This document shows, one piece after another, positions 1 through 7,393 of a stretch of DNA of 37,763 nucleotides; position 1 is the stretch's first letter; every line of letters starts with the position of its first letter. Below the pieces are notes generated by a model, which saw nothing but the letters and a program-made list of their open reading frames with translations, was not told the DNA's origin and ran no database searches. Origin of the DNA: a virus. Position numbers and translations under genes: made by a program. The stretch spans positions 1 through 37,763 of IMG/VR virus record IMGVR_UViG_3300025872_000139; one strand, written 5' to 3'.

Positions 1-183
1 AAGGGATCCGATCAGCTCACCACGTACTACAAAAACCTGGAAGAGTTAGGCATGAAGACCAAAAAGTTGGAGCCCATTGCTGCCAAGGTGGGTGCCATTG
101 ATATCCAGAACTACATGGCTGAGCTGTGTGGTCAAGCCTTTAAGGCTGCTTGGTTTGTTAAAGCTACGTTGCGGAACAATTAA
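1..183 (+). CDS. 3' end of an unrecognised protein (partial)
   Basis: The window opens inside a gene; 60 codons are open from base 1 and stop at TAA 181-183. The peptide is mixed and soluble-looking, with a Lys-rich stretch (TKKLEP) and a C-terminal AFKAAWFVKATLRNN. I recognise no domain. The stop shares one base with the next start (TAATG), which suggests translational coupling to the 760-residue gene that follows, so the two are probably one transcription unit. The N-terminal part lies outside the window, so function cannot be judged. Confidence 0.6.
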   Translation, partial: KGSDQLTTYYKNLEELGMKTKKLEPIAAKVGAIDIQNYMAELCGQAFKAAWFVKATLRNN

Positions 184-2465
184 TGGAATTAACTCCTGCA
201 GAACGCGTAAAATTAAACGCTGCAATTCTTCGTTCAACTAAAACGGGTGAACCGCTTTCTTCTGATCTGCAAAGTTTATATAACCGAGCAGCAGAAATAA
301 ATCAGGCTCAACTTGCGCAACCTCAATATCCAACGCGTAATGTATCCGATTTAATTTGGGATAAAACAGTTGATACAAGTCAAGGTATTCGTTTTAACAA
401 ACCAGGTGGGGCCGTACAGATTGTTCCTCACTCTGGTCCGGCAAGTAGTCTTCCTGTTACGGATTGGGAAGAGCTGTATCCTAAAGTAGTTCCTGTTAAT
501 CCAAACGAAGCTGGTTTATTTTCTAGTAATTCAAATCAACCTTTTGGTAGAGAGTTTGATTTTACACAACCACCTGTAAATATTCGTGATACTGAATCAG
601 TACAAGAAAAAGCTAAACGTTTTCTTAATCAATATTTTGAGGGGCAAGATCCAGGGCCAGTAATTAATCCGGCAACAGGAAGGGCTTATGGTAATGAGCT
701 AAAACTACACGATGCAATGCATGACTTTGCCAACGTTGGAAATACGTTGCGTGGCGAGGAACTTATTACGATTGCAGAAAATGTTGGCGCTACACCGCTG
801 GCAGCTCAAAATATTGGCTTAAAAAATTTAACTCAACAAGCGCCGGTATTTACATCTGATCCTTCGCTTGCATATGAAGCAGGGATTGAAGATGCAAAGC
901 GAAATGCACGAATGGGCGGCCGTACTCTTGTGCAACAACGTGGTGCAGCACAAGGAAGTTCTTTGTTTAGGGACGCAAATAATGTTGCTTCTTTCTTGAG
1001 TCCTCCAATCAGTCAAGAAGAATTTAATACAATGGCCCAAAGAGGGCAAGAATTTTACGATCAGGTCCAGGCAAATTGGGACGCTTTTAAGAGGGGAGGC
1101 AGTGTTGAGTGGTCTGATAAAGATAACTGGCAAGGCAGAACAATACGCTCAGAGGCTGCTAACCAATTCATGAATAATGAATATGGGCCGCCACGGGTAA
1201 TTACACAACAAATTGCAGGTGGATACAACACTGGTGGGATTCCATATGGCAATCCTCTTTCGTTGATGAATGCTCCTTTAGTGCCTACAGTTGACACTAA
1301 TTTGTGGCAACAAGAACTCAATAAAGCTGCTGAAATCGCAGCCCCTGCATTAAAAGAAAAAATAACCCAAGAACAAATTACTTATAACTCTCCTGAGCAA
1401 ATTAAAGCAAGAGCATTAAGCGGTGAATGGGATGTTAAAAAGAATGCTTTGATAAAGCTAATGGGTGAAACAGACCCTGGTTATATAAATTTTGTTCGTC
1501 AAAATTATGCAGAACAGGGTTTAGATATTGACTCCCCTGAGTTCCAGCGAGATCGACGCGTTTATGAAGCATTAGCTAAAGCTAATCCTAAAAACTTCCA
1601 AATTTTAGAAGACACGTTGGGAGAGCGTCCCTCAACTCCCCAAAGACCTCCTGTAACAAGAGCAACAAATTCACTTCTTGGAAGCTGGACACCTCCTAGT
1701 GATCCTGACTTTTTTGAAGACGCCTTAACTTATGCGGATAATTCTATTAGATCTGCAATTGATAAAGCGCGTGGTGTAGGCATGGGAGGTTTTACGTCTG
1801 CCGCGCCAATGGATTTTAGAGAAGGCGGTAGAACGTATCTTAACCCCGCAAACTTAGGCGCAAATCCTCAAGGAACAATTCAACGTCCTCAGATGGATAG
1901 AGACACTGTGCGCGTTTTAGAAAGCGCTGGTGTTAATTCTTCTGATCTTTTACTTGATATTGCTGCTAAAGCAAAACAAGCAGAAGTATACAACAAAGCT
2001 CTACCAAAAATTTCTCAAGCTATAGGGACTGGTTTTAATACTACAACTGATTTAGCAGGTTCTGTTCCATTGTTTGACCCCGCCTTCAGGCAAGCTGTTG
2101 AAACCGGCAATCTTCGCAAAGCGGCTCAACAAGTTGCTACCGAATATGCAATTGGAACAGCGGCCGCTCCAGTAGTTGGAGCGGGTGCTGGACTTGCTCA
2201 ACGTTTAGCACCTGCAACAACTGCTGCTGTTCTTCCAGCAGTTGCTGGTGGTCTTCGTATTGCTAATCCTCTTGCTGTTGTTTCGCAACTAGGCGGTTCA
2301 ACTAAATTAAATAAGAAAGCAGACGAACAAGCAGCTAAATCACAATTGGCACGGGCAGAAGCTGCTCGTCGTCGGGGAAGTAAATGGAAATTCCCAACCC
2401 CATTTGGCACTTTACGTATTCCGGAGTTGGGTATCTCGGAAGCAGGTGGACTATTTTTCCGTTAA
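183..2465 (+). CDS. Large hypothetical phage protein, 760 aa
   Basis: An uninterrupted 760-residue frame starting at ATG 183, overlapping the previous stop by one base. The first 650 residues are polar, rich in Gln, Asn and Ala, with no motif I recognise; near residue 175-185 there is a His/Asp-rich stretch (HDAMHDFANVGNT). Residues 665-725 form a hydrophobic Ala/Gly/Val-rich segment that could be one or two membrane-inserting helices, followed by a basic patch (ARRRGSKWKFP). Size and this tail would fit an ejected virion protein, but that is inference only. The end overlaps the convergent HNH gene by four bases. Codon use is AT-rich, matching the left part of the window. Confidence 0.75.
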   Translation: MELTPAERVKLNAAILRSTKTGEPLSSDLQSLYNRAAEINQAQLAQPQYPTRNVSDLIWDKTVDTSQGIRFNKPGGAVQIVPHSGPASSLPVTDWEELYPKVVPVNPNEAGLFSSNSNQPFGREFDFTQPPVNIRDTESVQEKAKRFLNQYFEGQDPGPVINPATGRAYGNELKLHDAMHDFANVGNTLRGEELITIAENVGATPLAAQNIGLKNLTQQAPVFTSDPSLAYEAGIEDAKRNARMGGRTLVQQRGAAQGSSLFRDANNVASFLSPPISQEEFNTMAQRGQEFYDQVQANWDAFKRGGSVEWSDKDNWQGRTIRSEAANQFMNNEYGPPRVITQQIAGGYNTGGIPYGNPLSLMNAPLVPTVDTNLWQQELNKAAEIAAPALKEKITQEQITYNSPEQIKARALSGEWDVKKNALIKLMGETDPGYINFVRQNYAEQGLDIDSPEFQRDRRVYEALAKANPKNFQILEDTLGERPSTPQRPPVTRATNSLLGSWTPPSDPDFFEDALTYADNSIRSAIDKARGVGMGGFTSAAPMDFREGGRTYLNPANLGANPQGTIQRPQMDRDTVRVLESAGVNSSDLLLDIAAKAKQAEVYNKALPKISQAIGTGFNTTTDLAGSVPLFDPAFRQAVETGNLRKAAQQVATEYAIGTAAAPVVGAGAGLAQRLAPATTAAVLPAVAGGLRIANPLAVVSQLGGSTKLNKKADEQAAKSQLARAEAARRRGSKWKFPTPFGTLRIPELGISEAGGLFFR

Positions 2466-2716
2466 CTAATCCAATGCTCAAGCCTGTGGCAATTGCAGCA
2501 TAACGGAATACACTTGCTGATCTCTTCTTCTACTCGGCCCCAGCCGTAGCCATGGTTTACCATGTCTGATATATTGTTATCCTTGTCTCCAACATGGTGA
2601 AACTCTAAGACACGGTGATCATCCAACCCACACTTCTCGCATTGCAGAGTCTTCTTGTACTCCAGAAGCTTCTGTCGATTCTTGTTGATACGTTCCTTGG
2701 ATTGACTCCAGGGCAT
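2462..2716 (-). CDS. Small HNH endonuclease, 84 aa
   Basis: A free-standing HNH nuclease of the homing type. Visible parts are a zinc-knuckle pair C26-x2-C29, the catalytic histidine region LEFHH (H40/H41), and the closing C73/C74-x-C76-H77 with N75, giving a full H-N-H core. Such phage enzymes nick or cut DNA and often spread themselves between genomes. It runs tail-to-tail against the 760-residue gene and lies just downstream of tRNA-Pro and the structured RNA candidate on the same strand, so it may be cotranscribed with them. No intron or intein could be identified around it. Length is short but complete for the family. Confidence 0.85.
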   Translation of the reverse strand: MPWSQSKERINKNRQKLLEYKKTLQCEKCGLDDHRVLEFHHVGDKDNNISDMVNHGYGWGRVEEEISKCIPLCCNCHRLEHWIS

Positions 2717-2769
2717 TCATAACTTTATTGGTGTAATTAATATAACGCTTTTATTCAGATTTGTTATAT

Positions 2770-2840
2770 CGAGATGACAGGGATCGAACCTGTGACCCAC
2801 TGCTCCCAAAGCAGTTGCGCTACCGCTGCGCTACATCTCG
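2770..2840 (-). tRNA. tRNA-Pro (UGG)
   Basis: A 71-nt cloverleaf read on the minus strand. The acceptor stem is CGAGATG/CATCTCG (7 bp), the D stem GCGC/GCGC, the anticodon stem ACTGC/GCAGT with loop TTTGGGA, and the T arm ACAGG-TTCGATC-CCTGT. The anticodon is TGG (bases 2806-2808), which reads proline CCA and wobble codons. The 3' CCA is not encoded and must be added by the host. Phage tRNAs usually support late translation or replace host tRNAs that are cut in defence. Confidence 0.95.
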
Positions 2841-2842
2841 GT

Positions 2843-3239
2843 AATAGAGCGAGAGTATCCGCCTACGATAATCTACGATGCGGCCTAGGGGACTCTTCGT
2901 TTAATACGACGTTCCTTGTCGTACCCTTTTAAATAGGCGAGGAAAAAGCAGATGCACCTTTAAGCCTGATTTAAAATCAAGCGGCTTCATACTTTCTCCC
3001 CATTTCCGGTTATCGCTGGAACACTACCTGCACACCGGCAAACTCTGGTAGTGAACGGTCCGTTAAGCTTGCCAAATGGGTCGAGGGCTCAACCGTGGAC
3101 CAAACGGGCGGGGGTGATCAATCCCCCGGCCTGGAAACCCAGGACTTAGTACGCAGACCAGAGAACTGGCTGCACCCTACCGGCAGAGCAGTAGGGGTGG
3201 TGATGGATTAGGTGTGCAAGCAGGGACCTAATCTCTATC
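2843..3239 (-). ncRNA. Candidate large structured non-coding RNA upstream of tRNA-Pro
   Basis: About 400 bases with no credible reading frame but a dense set of helices. The ends pair over a long range: 2843-2849 with 3233-3239, 7 bp including one G-U that is only a pair on the minus strand. Inside are hairpins 3207-3213/3226-3232 (7 bp perfect), 3175-3180/3191-3196, 3153-3161/3166-3173 (8 bp with one bulged A), 3130-3134/3139-3143, 3110-3114/3123-3127 (G5/C5), 3057-3061/3097-3101, 3022-3028/3047-3053 (7 bp) and 2905-2910/2918-2923. It begins just after the terminator at 3255-3282, has a possible -10 box at 3246-3251, and reads into tRNA-Pro. Large ornate phage RNAs such as GOLLD and ROOL often sit beside tRNAs, but I cannot assign this one to a family. 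Confidence 0.5.
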
Positions 3240-3245
3240 AAGAAT

Positions 3246-3251
3246 ATCATA
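3246..3251 (-). promoter_or_regulatory. Possible -10 box for the RNA/tRNA unit
   Basis: On the minus strand this reads TATGAT, one base from the bacterial sigma-70 consensus. It lies between the terminator at 3255-3282 and the first helix of the RNA candidate, and would place transcription start near 3239. No good -35 box is visible, so the call is weak. Confidence 0.3.
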
Positions 3252-3254
3252 AAC

Positions 3255-3282
3255 AAAAAATCCCGGTGTACTAAGCCGGGAT
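3255..3282 (-). terminator. Rho-independent terminator of the minus-strand sugar/small-gene operon
   Basis: Read on the minus strand, ATCCCGG (3282-3276) pairs with CCGGGAT (3266-3260) around a nine-base loop and is followed by six T residues. It lies about 115 bases downstream of the DUF6321-like gene and separates that operon from the structured RNA/tRNA unit. Confidence 0.85.
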
Positions 3283-3396
3283 CAAAGCTTCCTTACCGCC
3301 CTTGCAGCCTTTGGGGCTAGCCTTGAGCACTACGTTGTACGTGGAGGGACGTTTCGACTATTAGTCCCAGAGCGGAATTGCTCTGCTGTCAGAATA

Positions 3397-3570
3397 TCAG
3401 TATTTTTTACGGTTTGACTTCTTTGCGGTCTTAGCGGAATCCTTAAATGCTTTGGCCGTAGGCGCACCTTTTTCGCCAGGCTTGCGCATCTTCTCGCCAC
3501 TACCTTTTGCAATGCGCTCACGCTTGGCATGGATGTTGGCGTATAAACCAGACTTACTCTTTTCCGCCAT
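3397..3570 (-). CDS. DUF6321-like small basic protein, 57 aa
   Basis: Starts MAEKSKSGLYANIHAKRERI and continues with GSGEKMRKPGEKGAPTAKAF, ending KKSNRKKY. This pattern (GLYANIHAKRERI, GSGEKMRKPG, KGAPT) matches a small conserved family common in cyanophages and other aquatic phages, annotated DUF6321 as I remember it. It is strongly basic (about a third Lys/Arg), suggesting nucleic-acid binding, but no function is established to my knowledge. It overlaps the upstream 57-residue frame by 17 bases and is the last clear gene before the terminator. Confidence 0.8.
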   Translation of the reverse strand: MAEKSKSGLYANIHAKRERIAKGSGEKMRKPGEKGAPTAKAFKDSAKTAKKSNRKKY

Positions 3571-3727
3571 TGTTTTGTTTACGTTCTTTTAACAGTTTAG
3601 CCCACTTACACGGCTTAGCATTCACCGCCCAGTTTTTGGGTGGATTGGGGATTAATTTTTCTAGATCCCAAAAATATTTTTGGAGGCGATCAGCCTCCGT
3701 TAATCGATGTTGGTTTTGTTTACCCAA
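3554..3727 (-). CDS. Small hypothetical protein, 57 aa, TTG start
   Basis: An open frame with protein-like composition (EADRLQKYFWDLEKL, then WAVNAKPCKWAKLLKERK). The best start is TTG at 3727-3725, overlapping the end of the preceding gene; no in-frame ATG exists. It overlaps the DUF6321-like gene by 17 bases. The chain of short overlaps with genes on both sides is typical of compact phage operons and is the main support. It is probably alpha-helical and basic at its C-terminus. No family recognised. Confidence 0.5.
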   Translation of the reverse strand: MGKQNQHRLTEADRLQKYFWDLEKLIPNPPKNWAVNAKPCKWAKLLKERKQNNGGKE

Positions 3728-3941
3728 GATCTTGAGGTGACTGTAAATTATTTATTTTAGATTGAGAGCCAAAACGTTGCATAATTTCGTCCATTGATTC
3801 AATGCTTTCGCAACGAATTAAAAGGTCTGAAATCGTACTAATAGTTACAGCGTGCTCTGATCGCGCAGCAAATGCAAGTGCATCACGTAAGTGATGTATT
3901 GCTTGATTCACTGATTCCTTCACCTGAGTCGAGAGAGACAT
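3720..3941 (-). CDS. Small hypothetical protein, 73 aa
   Basis: I start this gene at the ATG giving MSLSTQVKESVNQAIHHLRD; upstream in-frame ATGs (3986, 4037) would add an unlikely hydrophobic, Met-rich leader that lies wholly over the neighbouring gene. The product looks all-helical (HHLRDALAFAARSEHAV, then ISDLLIRCESIESMDEIMQR), like several short conserved cyanophage proteins of unknown role. It overlaps the upstream 68-residue gene by 59 bases and the next frame by 8. No function can be given. Confidence 0.65.
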   Translation of the reverse strand: MSLSTQVKESVNQAIHHLRDALAFAARSEHAVTISTISDLLIRCESIESMDEIMQRFGSQSKINNLQSPQDLG

Positions 3942-4089
3942 CTGTGCTTTCGTTGGTTGTTTGGCTAGTATAAACATTGTTGTCATGGGCTTGTTTAGAT
4001 AACAATAAACTTTTGAGAAGATTATTGTGATTAACAAGAAGAGTTTGATTATCTTCTATTGTCTGAATGTAGTCTGGCAGTTTTTCCAT
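3883..4089 (-). CDS. Small hypothetical protein, 68 aa
   Basis: ATG at 4089 begins MEKLPDYIQTIEDNQ; the N-terminal half looks like an amphipathic helix (NQTLLVNHNNLLKSLLLSKQ) and the C-terminal half is Ser/Thr/Glu-rich and likely disordered. It lies in the minus-strand operon between the glycosyltransferase and the 73-residue gene, with which it overlaps by 59 bases in another frame. No domain recognised. The start lacks a clear Shine-Dalgarno sequence, like most genes in this part. Confidence 0.6.
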   Translation of the reverse strand: MEKLPDYIQTIEDNQTLLVNHNNLLKSLLLSKQAHDNNVYTSQTTNESTDVSLDSGEGISESSNTSLT

Positions 4090-4132
4090 TTAAATAAAAT
4101 ACGGAGAACCTGAATAAACAGTGCGGTTTGCT

Positions 4133-4870
4133 TCAATTACCCAGGTGGGTTAGAAGAATATTGTACAACCCAATACGGTCGTACCCACGCATGCTGAACT
4201 CATAGCAGATGTTGGTGGTGTCGCAGTCCCAGGAATCAGTCCATGGGTTGATGCCGGAGAACCGAGCACCTTCTGCAAATGGCTGGGCGCGATACACGCA
4301 GAAACAATTGAAGGTTGATGCCACATCAAGGCGGGGTGGCATCTCAAAAATCCTGGGGCCTTTGAAGATGTCATCTTCTACGGAAAGACGGGTTGCCCAG
4401 CTGTCATAAATCCAACGATGGCTTTGGACATCCAGGGGATGCACGCTATATGGCGATGCAATGTCATCATCTGTATAGAAAAGCTGGCTAATTTCCTCTG
4501 GATCAAAGTCAATGTCGGGTTCAATAAATACCACCTTGTCGTACCGCTTGAGCCCAACTTCTTTTTCTGCTTTATCCAGGCATTCGTTACGGGCTTCTGC
4601 TAAATACTTAACGCGATCTTCGGCACGCACTGAACCAAAGTAAGGCCAGTCCTTTTTGACGCACTGAATCCATACCTCGTTCAATTCAGATTTAAACTCT
4701 GGTTCGATCATCCGTAGATAATCAACACTGCCATCATCTGAATCGTTTTCAAAAACGGAAAGGTCAAACGTAATTTCTGGGTTCTCATCCTTGAGACAAA
4801 GGATTTGGTCCTTCCATCCAAACAAAAATGGTTCCCGGTTACGAATGATGCTGCAAATCAATACCCGCAT
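4133..4870 (-). CDS. Glycosyltransferase, CAP59/GT69-like, 245 aa
   Basis: A GT-A-type glycosyltransferase. The N-terminus (VLICSIIRNRE) and following LSVFENDSDDGSVDYL are the nucleotide-sugar binding fold; VVFIEPDIDFDPEEI at 115-127 supplies the acidic metal-binding DxD-type cluster. The overall pattern resembles the CAP59/alpha-1,3-mannosyltransferase family. It would transfer a sugar from a nucleotide donor to a glycan, or possibly to a phage protein. It overlaps the 3' end of the dehydratase gene by 13 bases, so both are translated from one mRNA, making a deoxysugar made by this cluster a plausible donor. That link is inference. The acceptor is unknown. Confidence 0.75.
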   Translation of the reverse strand: MRVLICSIIRNREPFLFGWKDQILCLKDENPEITFDLSVFENDSDDGSVDYLRMIEPEFKSELNEVWIQCVKKDWPYFGSVRAEDRVKYLAEARNECLDKAEKEVGLKRYDKVVFIEPDIDFDPEEISQLFYTDDDIASPYSVHPLDVQSHRWIYDSWATRLSVEDDIFKGPRIFEMPPRLDVASTFNCFCVYRAQPFAEGARFSGINPWTDSWDCDTTNICYEFSMRGYDRIGLYNILLTHLGN

Positions 4871-6048
4871 TTGTCCATCACCTTAGAAAGTTTTTTGATA
4901 TCGGCTTCTTTAATAAAATGATTATTGCCGATGTAGAACGAATGGGTGTGCATCCGCTCGCTATTAGGCAAATCAATTAAAGAGTTGTAGTCCTCCATAA
5001 AGGGCTGACGTAGGAGGTTGCCCACCAGGAATGGACGGGTTTCAATGCCAATTAACTGGAAAAATTTCTTCAGTTCAGTTGCAATCTTTGAATCTTTGCA
5101 ATGGAATGGCAGTGTCATGGCGCTGTTTCCATTGGCCTTGGGGAGGGTATCAAACCAGGGGCGGTCAATCATTTCCTCTCGGAACAACGCATAGTTTTTG
5201 CTGCGCTGTTCATTCCAGCTGTCAAGCTTTTTCAGTTGGGTGCGCCCCAGGACTGCTCCGGTCTCTACGTTGCGGAAGTTGTACCCCTTGGTGGGAAACA
5301 AGAATGTAGGATCAACGTCCGGGTATTTCTCTTGGATGTCTGCGCGATAAGTAGGGAGCATCTCACGCGACAAACCGTGAGAACGTTTGGCGCGCAAGAG
5401 GTTATACAGCTTTTTATCTTGGACACAAATCATCCCACCTTCTATGGTGGTCATGTGGTGTCCAAAGTAAAAAGAGAAAGTTGAACCAATGCCGGTATTG
5501 CCAACTTTTACATTGGTTTTGGCATCACGGGCACCATGGGATTCGCAGCAGTCCTCAATGATTGCAACGTGAGGCCACAACTCTTTAATCCTCTCCATGT
5601 CATTGGAGATGCCAAGAACATGCGTTAAATAAATAACGTCTGGTTGGAGTCCTTTTTGAAAAAGCTGAAGAGCAGACTCGGGAGTAGGACTATAAGTATC
5701 GTAATCAATGTCATAAAAATATACATTATGGTTTTGTTGGCAGAATGTTGAAATATTTGTAGCCCAATTAATGGCTGGGGCAAAAATGGTTAGTTGTTTC
5801 TTGTCGGGAAAATAGTATTCACGTACCGCATCAAGCAGTAAGAAGTTGGCAACGGAACCGTTAGCTACATACAGGGAATACGGTGCACCCTGCCATTCAC
5901 TCCATTCGTTTTCAAACTGACGGCACTCGGGACCGTTAGTAAAGCGGTCAGAAGTCAAAACAAATTTTGTCAGCGCTAGCCGCTCTTCCCAACCGATTGT
6001 GTTCTTTTGAAGGGGCCAATCAAACACTGAATAAGGCGTCATAACCAA
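4858..6048 (-). CDS. DegT/DnrJ-fold PLP enzyme, probable ColD-type GDP-4-keto-6-deoxymannose 3-dehydratase
   Basis: A 396-residue fold-type-I PLP enzyme of the sugar aminotransferase family. IIEDCCESHGA holds the cofactor-anchoring Asp166, and SFSFYFGHHMTTIEGG is the active-site loop. In true aminotransferases a Lys forms the Schiff base at the residue that is His197 here. A His at this point is the hallmark of the 3-dehydratases ColD (GDP-colitose pathway) and E1/RfbH (CDP-sugars), which remove the C3 hydroxyl. The divergent neighbour is GDP-mannose 4,6-dehydratase, which makes the ColD substrate, so GDP-4-keto-3,6-dideoxymannose is the likely product. The final ColC-type epimerase/reductase is not in the window. 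First gene of the minus-strand operon. Confidence 0.85.
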   Translation of the reverse strand: MVMTPYSVFDWPLQKNTIGWEERLALTKFVLTSDRFTNGPECRQFENEWSEWQGAPYSLYVANGSVANFLLLDAVREYYFPDKKQLTIFAPAINWATNISTFCQQNHNVYFYDIDYDTYSPTPESALQLFQKGLQPDVIYLTHVLGISNDMERIKELWPHVAIIEDCCESHGARDAKTNVKVGNTGIGSTFSFYFGHHMTTIEGGMICVQDKKLYNLLRAKRSHGLSREMLPTYRADIQEKYPDVDPTFLFPTKGYNFRNVETGAVLGRTQLKKLDSWNEQRSKNYALFREEMIDRPWFDTLPKANGNSAMTLPFHCKDSKIATELKKFFQLIGIETRPFLVGNLLRQPFMEDYNSLIDLPNSERMHTHSFYIGNNHFIKEADIKKLSKVMDKCGY

Positions 6049-6091
6049 CTGTTGTTTTAATGGTTATACTTTAACCACACAGATACGGCAA
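6049..6091. promoter_or_regulatory. Divergent promoter region between the dehydratase and gmd
   Basis: The 43 bases between two divergent starts must hold promoters or upstream control for both. A TATACT hexamer at 6065-6070 fits a plus-strand -10 box, and the same AT-rich core gives TATAAC on the minus strand. No well-spaced -35 is seen on either strand, so exact sites are uncertain. Confidence 0.35.
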
Positions 6092-7114
6092 ATGAAACGC
6101 GCACTGATCACCGGTATTACTGGCCAAGATGGTTCGTATCTAGCGCAGAACCTAATCAATAAAAATTACAAAGTATGTGGTGTTGTTAGGAACCACACTC
6201 AGCCAAACCATCTCAACAAATTGAAATGGGTTTTTGGTGGTGAAATTCCAGACAATGTCCAGATTGAATACTCTGACTTGACTGATGCGCCTTCTTTGAC
6301 CAGGGTGATTCAGGATTTTGCTCCTGATGAAGTTTACAATTTAGCTGCTCAAAGCCATGTTGGCGTCAGCTTTAAATCTCCTGTTAGCACTGCCACTGCA
6401 AATGCTATTGGTGTCATGAATGTTTTGGAGGCATGCCGGGCCGGGTATGCAAATCCACGGTTTTATCAGGCATCAACCTCTGAGATGTTTGGGAAAGTCC
6501 AATCGTTTCCGCAAAATGAAGAAACTGGTTTCTATCCCAGGAGTCCGTATGGTGTCGCCAAGCTTTTTGGTTATTGGCTGACAGTCAATTACCGCGAGAG
6601 CTACGACATGTTCGGAGCTAATGGAATCCTTTTCAATCATGAAAGCCCAATCCGTGGTGATAATTTTGTAACTAAAAAAATTACTAAAGGATTAGTTTCT
6701 ATTATTAAAGGTAAACTTCCTGTTCTTGAATTGGGAAATTTGGAGGCTAAGCGTGACTGGGGTCATGCCAAAGATTATGTTGATGCCATGCGTTTAATCT
6801 TGCAGCAGCCAATACCTAAAGACTATGTTATTGCAAGTGGTGTTCAGCACAGTGTTCGACAATTCTGTGAAATTGCAGCTGATCATTTAGATCTTGGTTT
6901 GGAATGGCGTGGGGAAGGCGTCAATGAAACTGGGTATAGTACCAAGTTGGATAAAACCGTGATTGTTATTAACCCAGAGTTTTATCGTCCAGCTGAAGTT
7001 GACACTCTCCTTGGAGACTGCACTAAAGCATATTGGGAGCTTGGTTGGGAACCGCGTATTACTTTTGAAGATATGGTAAAAGAAATGATTACTTATGATT
7101 TGGCTACTGTTTAA
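6092..7114 (+). CDS. gmd: GDP-mannose 4,6-dehydratase
   Basis: An extended short-chain dehydrogenase of 340 residues, full length for the family. It converts GDP-mannose to GDP-4-keto-6-deoxymannose with bound NADP. The Rossmann motif is G8-x2-G11-x2-G14 (GITGQDG). Catalytic residues are visible as T129 and E131 in STSEMFG and Y153/K157 in YGVAK. The GMD signature HESPIRGDNFVTKKI differs only slightly from the usual HESPRRG. The gene is divergent from the ColD-like dehydratase and distant from the phosphomannose isomerase at 13.8 kb; together they outline a GDP-deoxymannose route. Phage GMDs are known in cyanophages and other large phages. Its 3' end overlaps a small convergent gene by four bases. 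Confidence 0.95.
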   Translation: MKRALITGITGQDGSYLAQNLINKNYKVCGVVRNHTQPNHLNKLKWVFGGEIPDNVQIEYSDLTDAPSLTRVIQDFAPDEVYNLAAQSHVGVSFKSPVSTATANAIGVMNVLEACRAGYANPRFYQASTSEMFGKVQSFPQNEETGFYPRSPYGVAKLFGYWLTVNYRESYDMFGANGILFNHESPIRGDNFVTKKITKGLVSIIKGKLPVLELGNLEAKRDWGHAKDYVDAMRLILQQPIPKDYVIASGVQHSVRQFCEIAADHLDLGLEWRGEGVNETGYSTKLDKTVIVINPEFYRPAEVDTLLGDCTKAYWELGWEPRITFEDMVKEMITYDLATV

Positions 7115-7293
7115 AGATCAACACGTAAATAAAGCTCGCCTTCTTGGAGTAATTTTTCTTCGAAGGCGGCTGCATCTACTGCATTAATATCATCGAATGC
7201 AACACCATTTCGGCTGCGGTTGTCCAGCTTGATAAAGGTTTTGAGATCAAGGCTGGGATCACAGTAGTAAAAACGAGTAATGCTGCAAGCCAT
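7111..7293 (-). CDS. Small hypothetical protein, 60 aa
   Basis: Begins MACSITRFYYCDPSLDLKTF at ATG 7293, with a GGAAAA run about 14 bases upstream; an alternative TTG at 7311 adds six residues. The rest is acidic (DDINAVDAAAFEEKLLQEGE). It overlaps the stop of gmd tail-to-tail by four bases, the economical arrangement seen at other convergent ends here. No family recognised; composition argues for a real protein. Confidence 0.6.
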   Translation of the reverse strand: MACSITRFYYCDPSLDLKTFIKLDNRSRNGVAFDDINAVDAAAFEEKLLQEGELYLRVDL

Positions 7294-7393
7294 ACTAAGA
7301 ATATTTTCCAATTGATTTTAATGCAGGTCCAAATTATCTGCATTAAAACTGTTTTGCAACTCCACCATCCTTTAATTGAAAGCCAGGTGCGTG

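Noticed and set aside
828-1321. Two overlapping minus-strand ORFs within the 760-residue gene
   Set aside because: They lie wholly inside a longer coherent frame and have unnatural composition.
2941-3001. tRNA-Leu-like segment with a TTTAAAA loop on the plus strand
   Set aside because: The anticodon arm has a mismatch, and there is no T arm with a TTCGA-type loop. The same bases fit better as a helix of the minus-strand RNA candidate.
7318-7368. 16-codon minus-strand ORF (MVELQNSFNADNLDLH)
   Set aside because: Protein-like but too short to support; the AGG-type ribosome site is directly against the ATG with no spacing.
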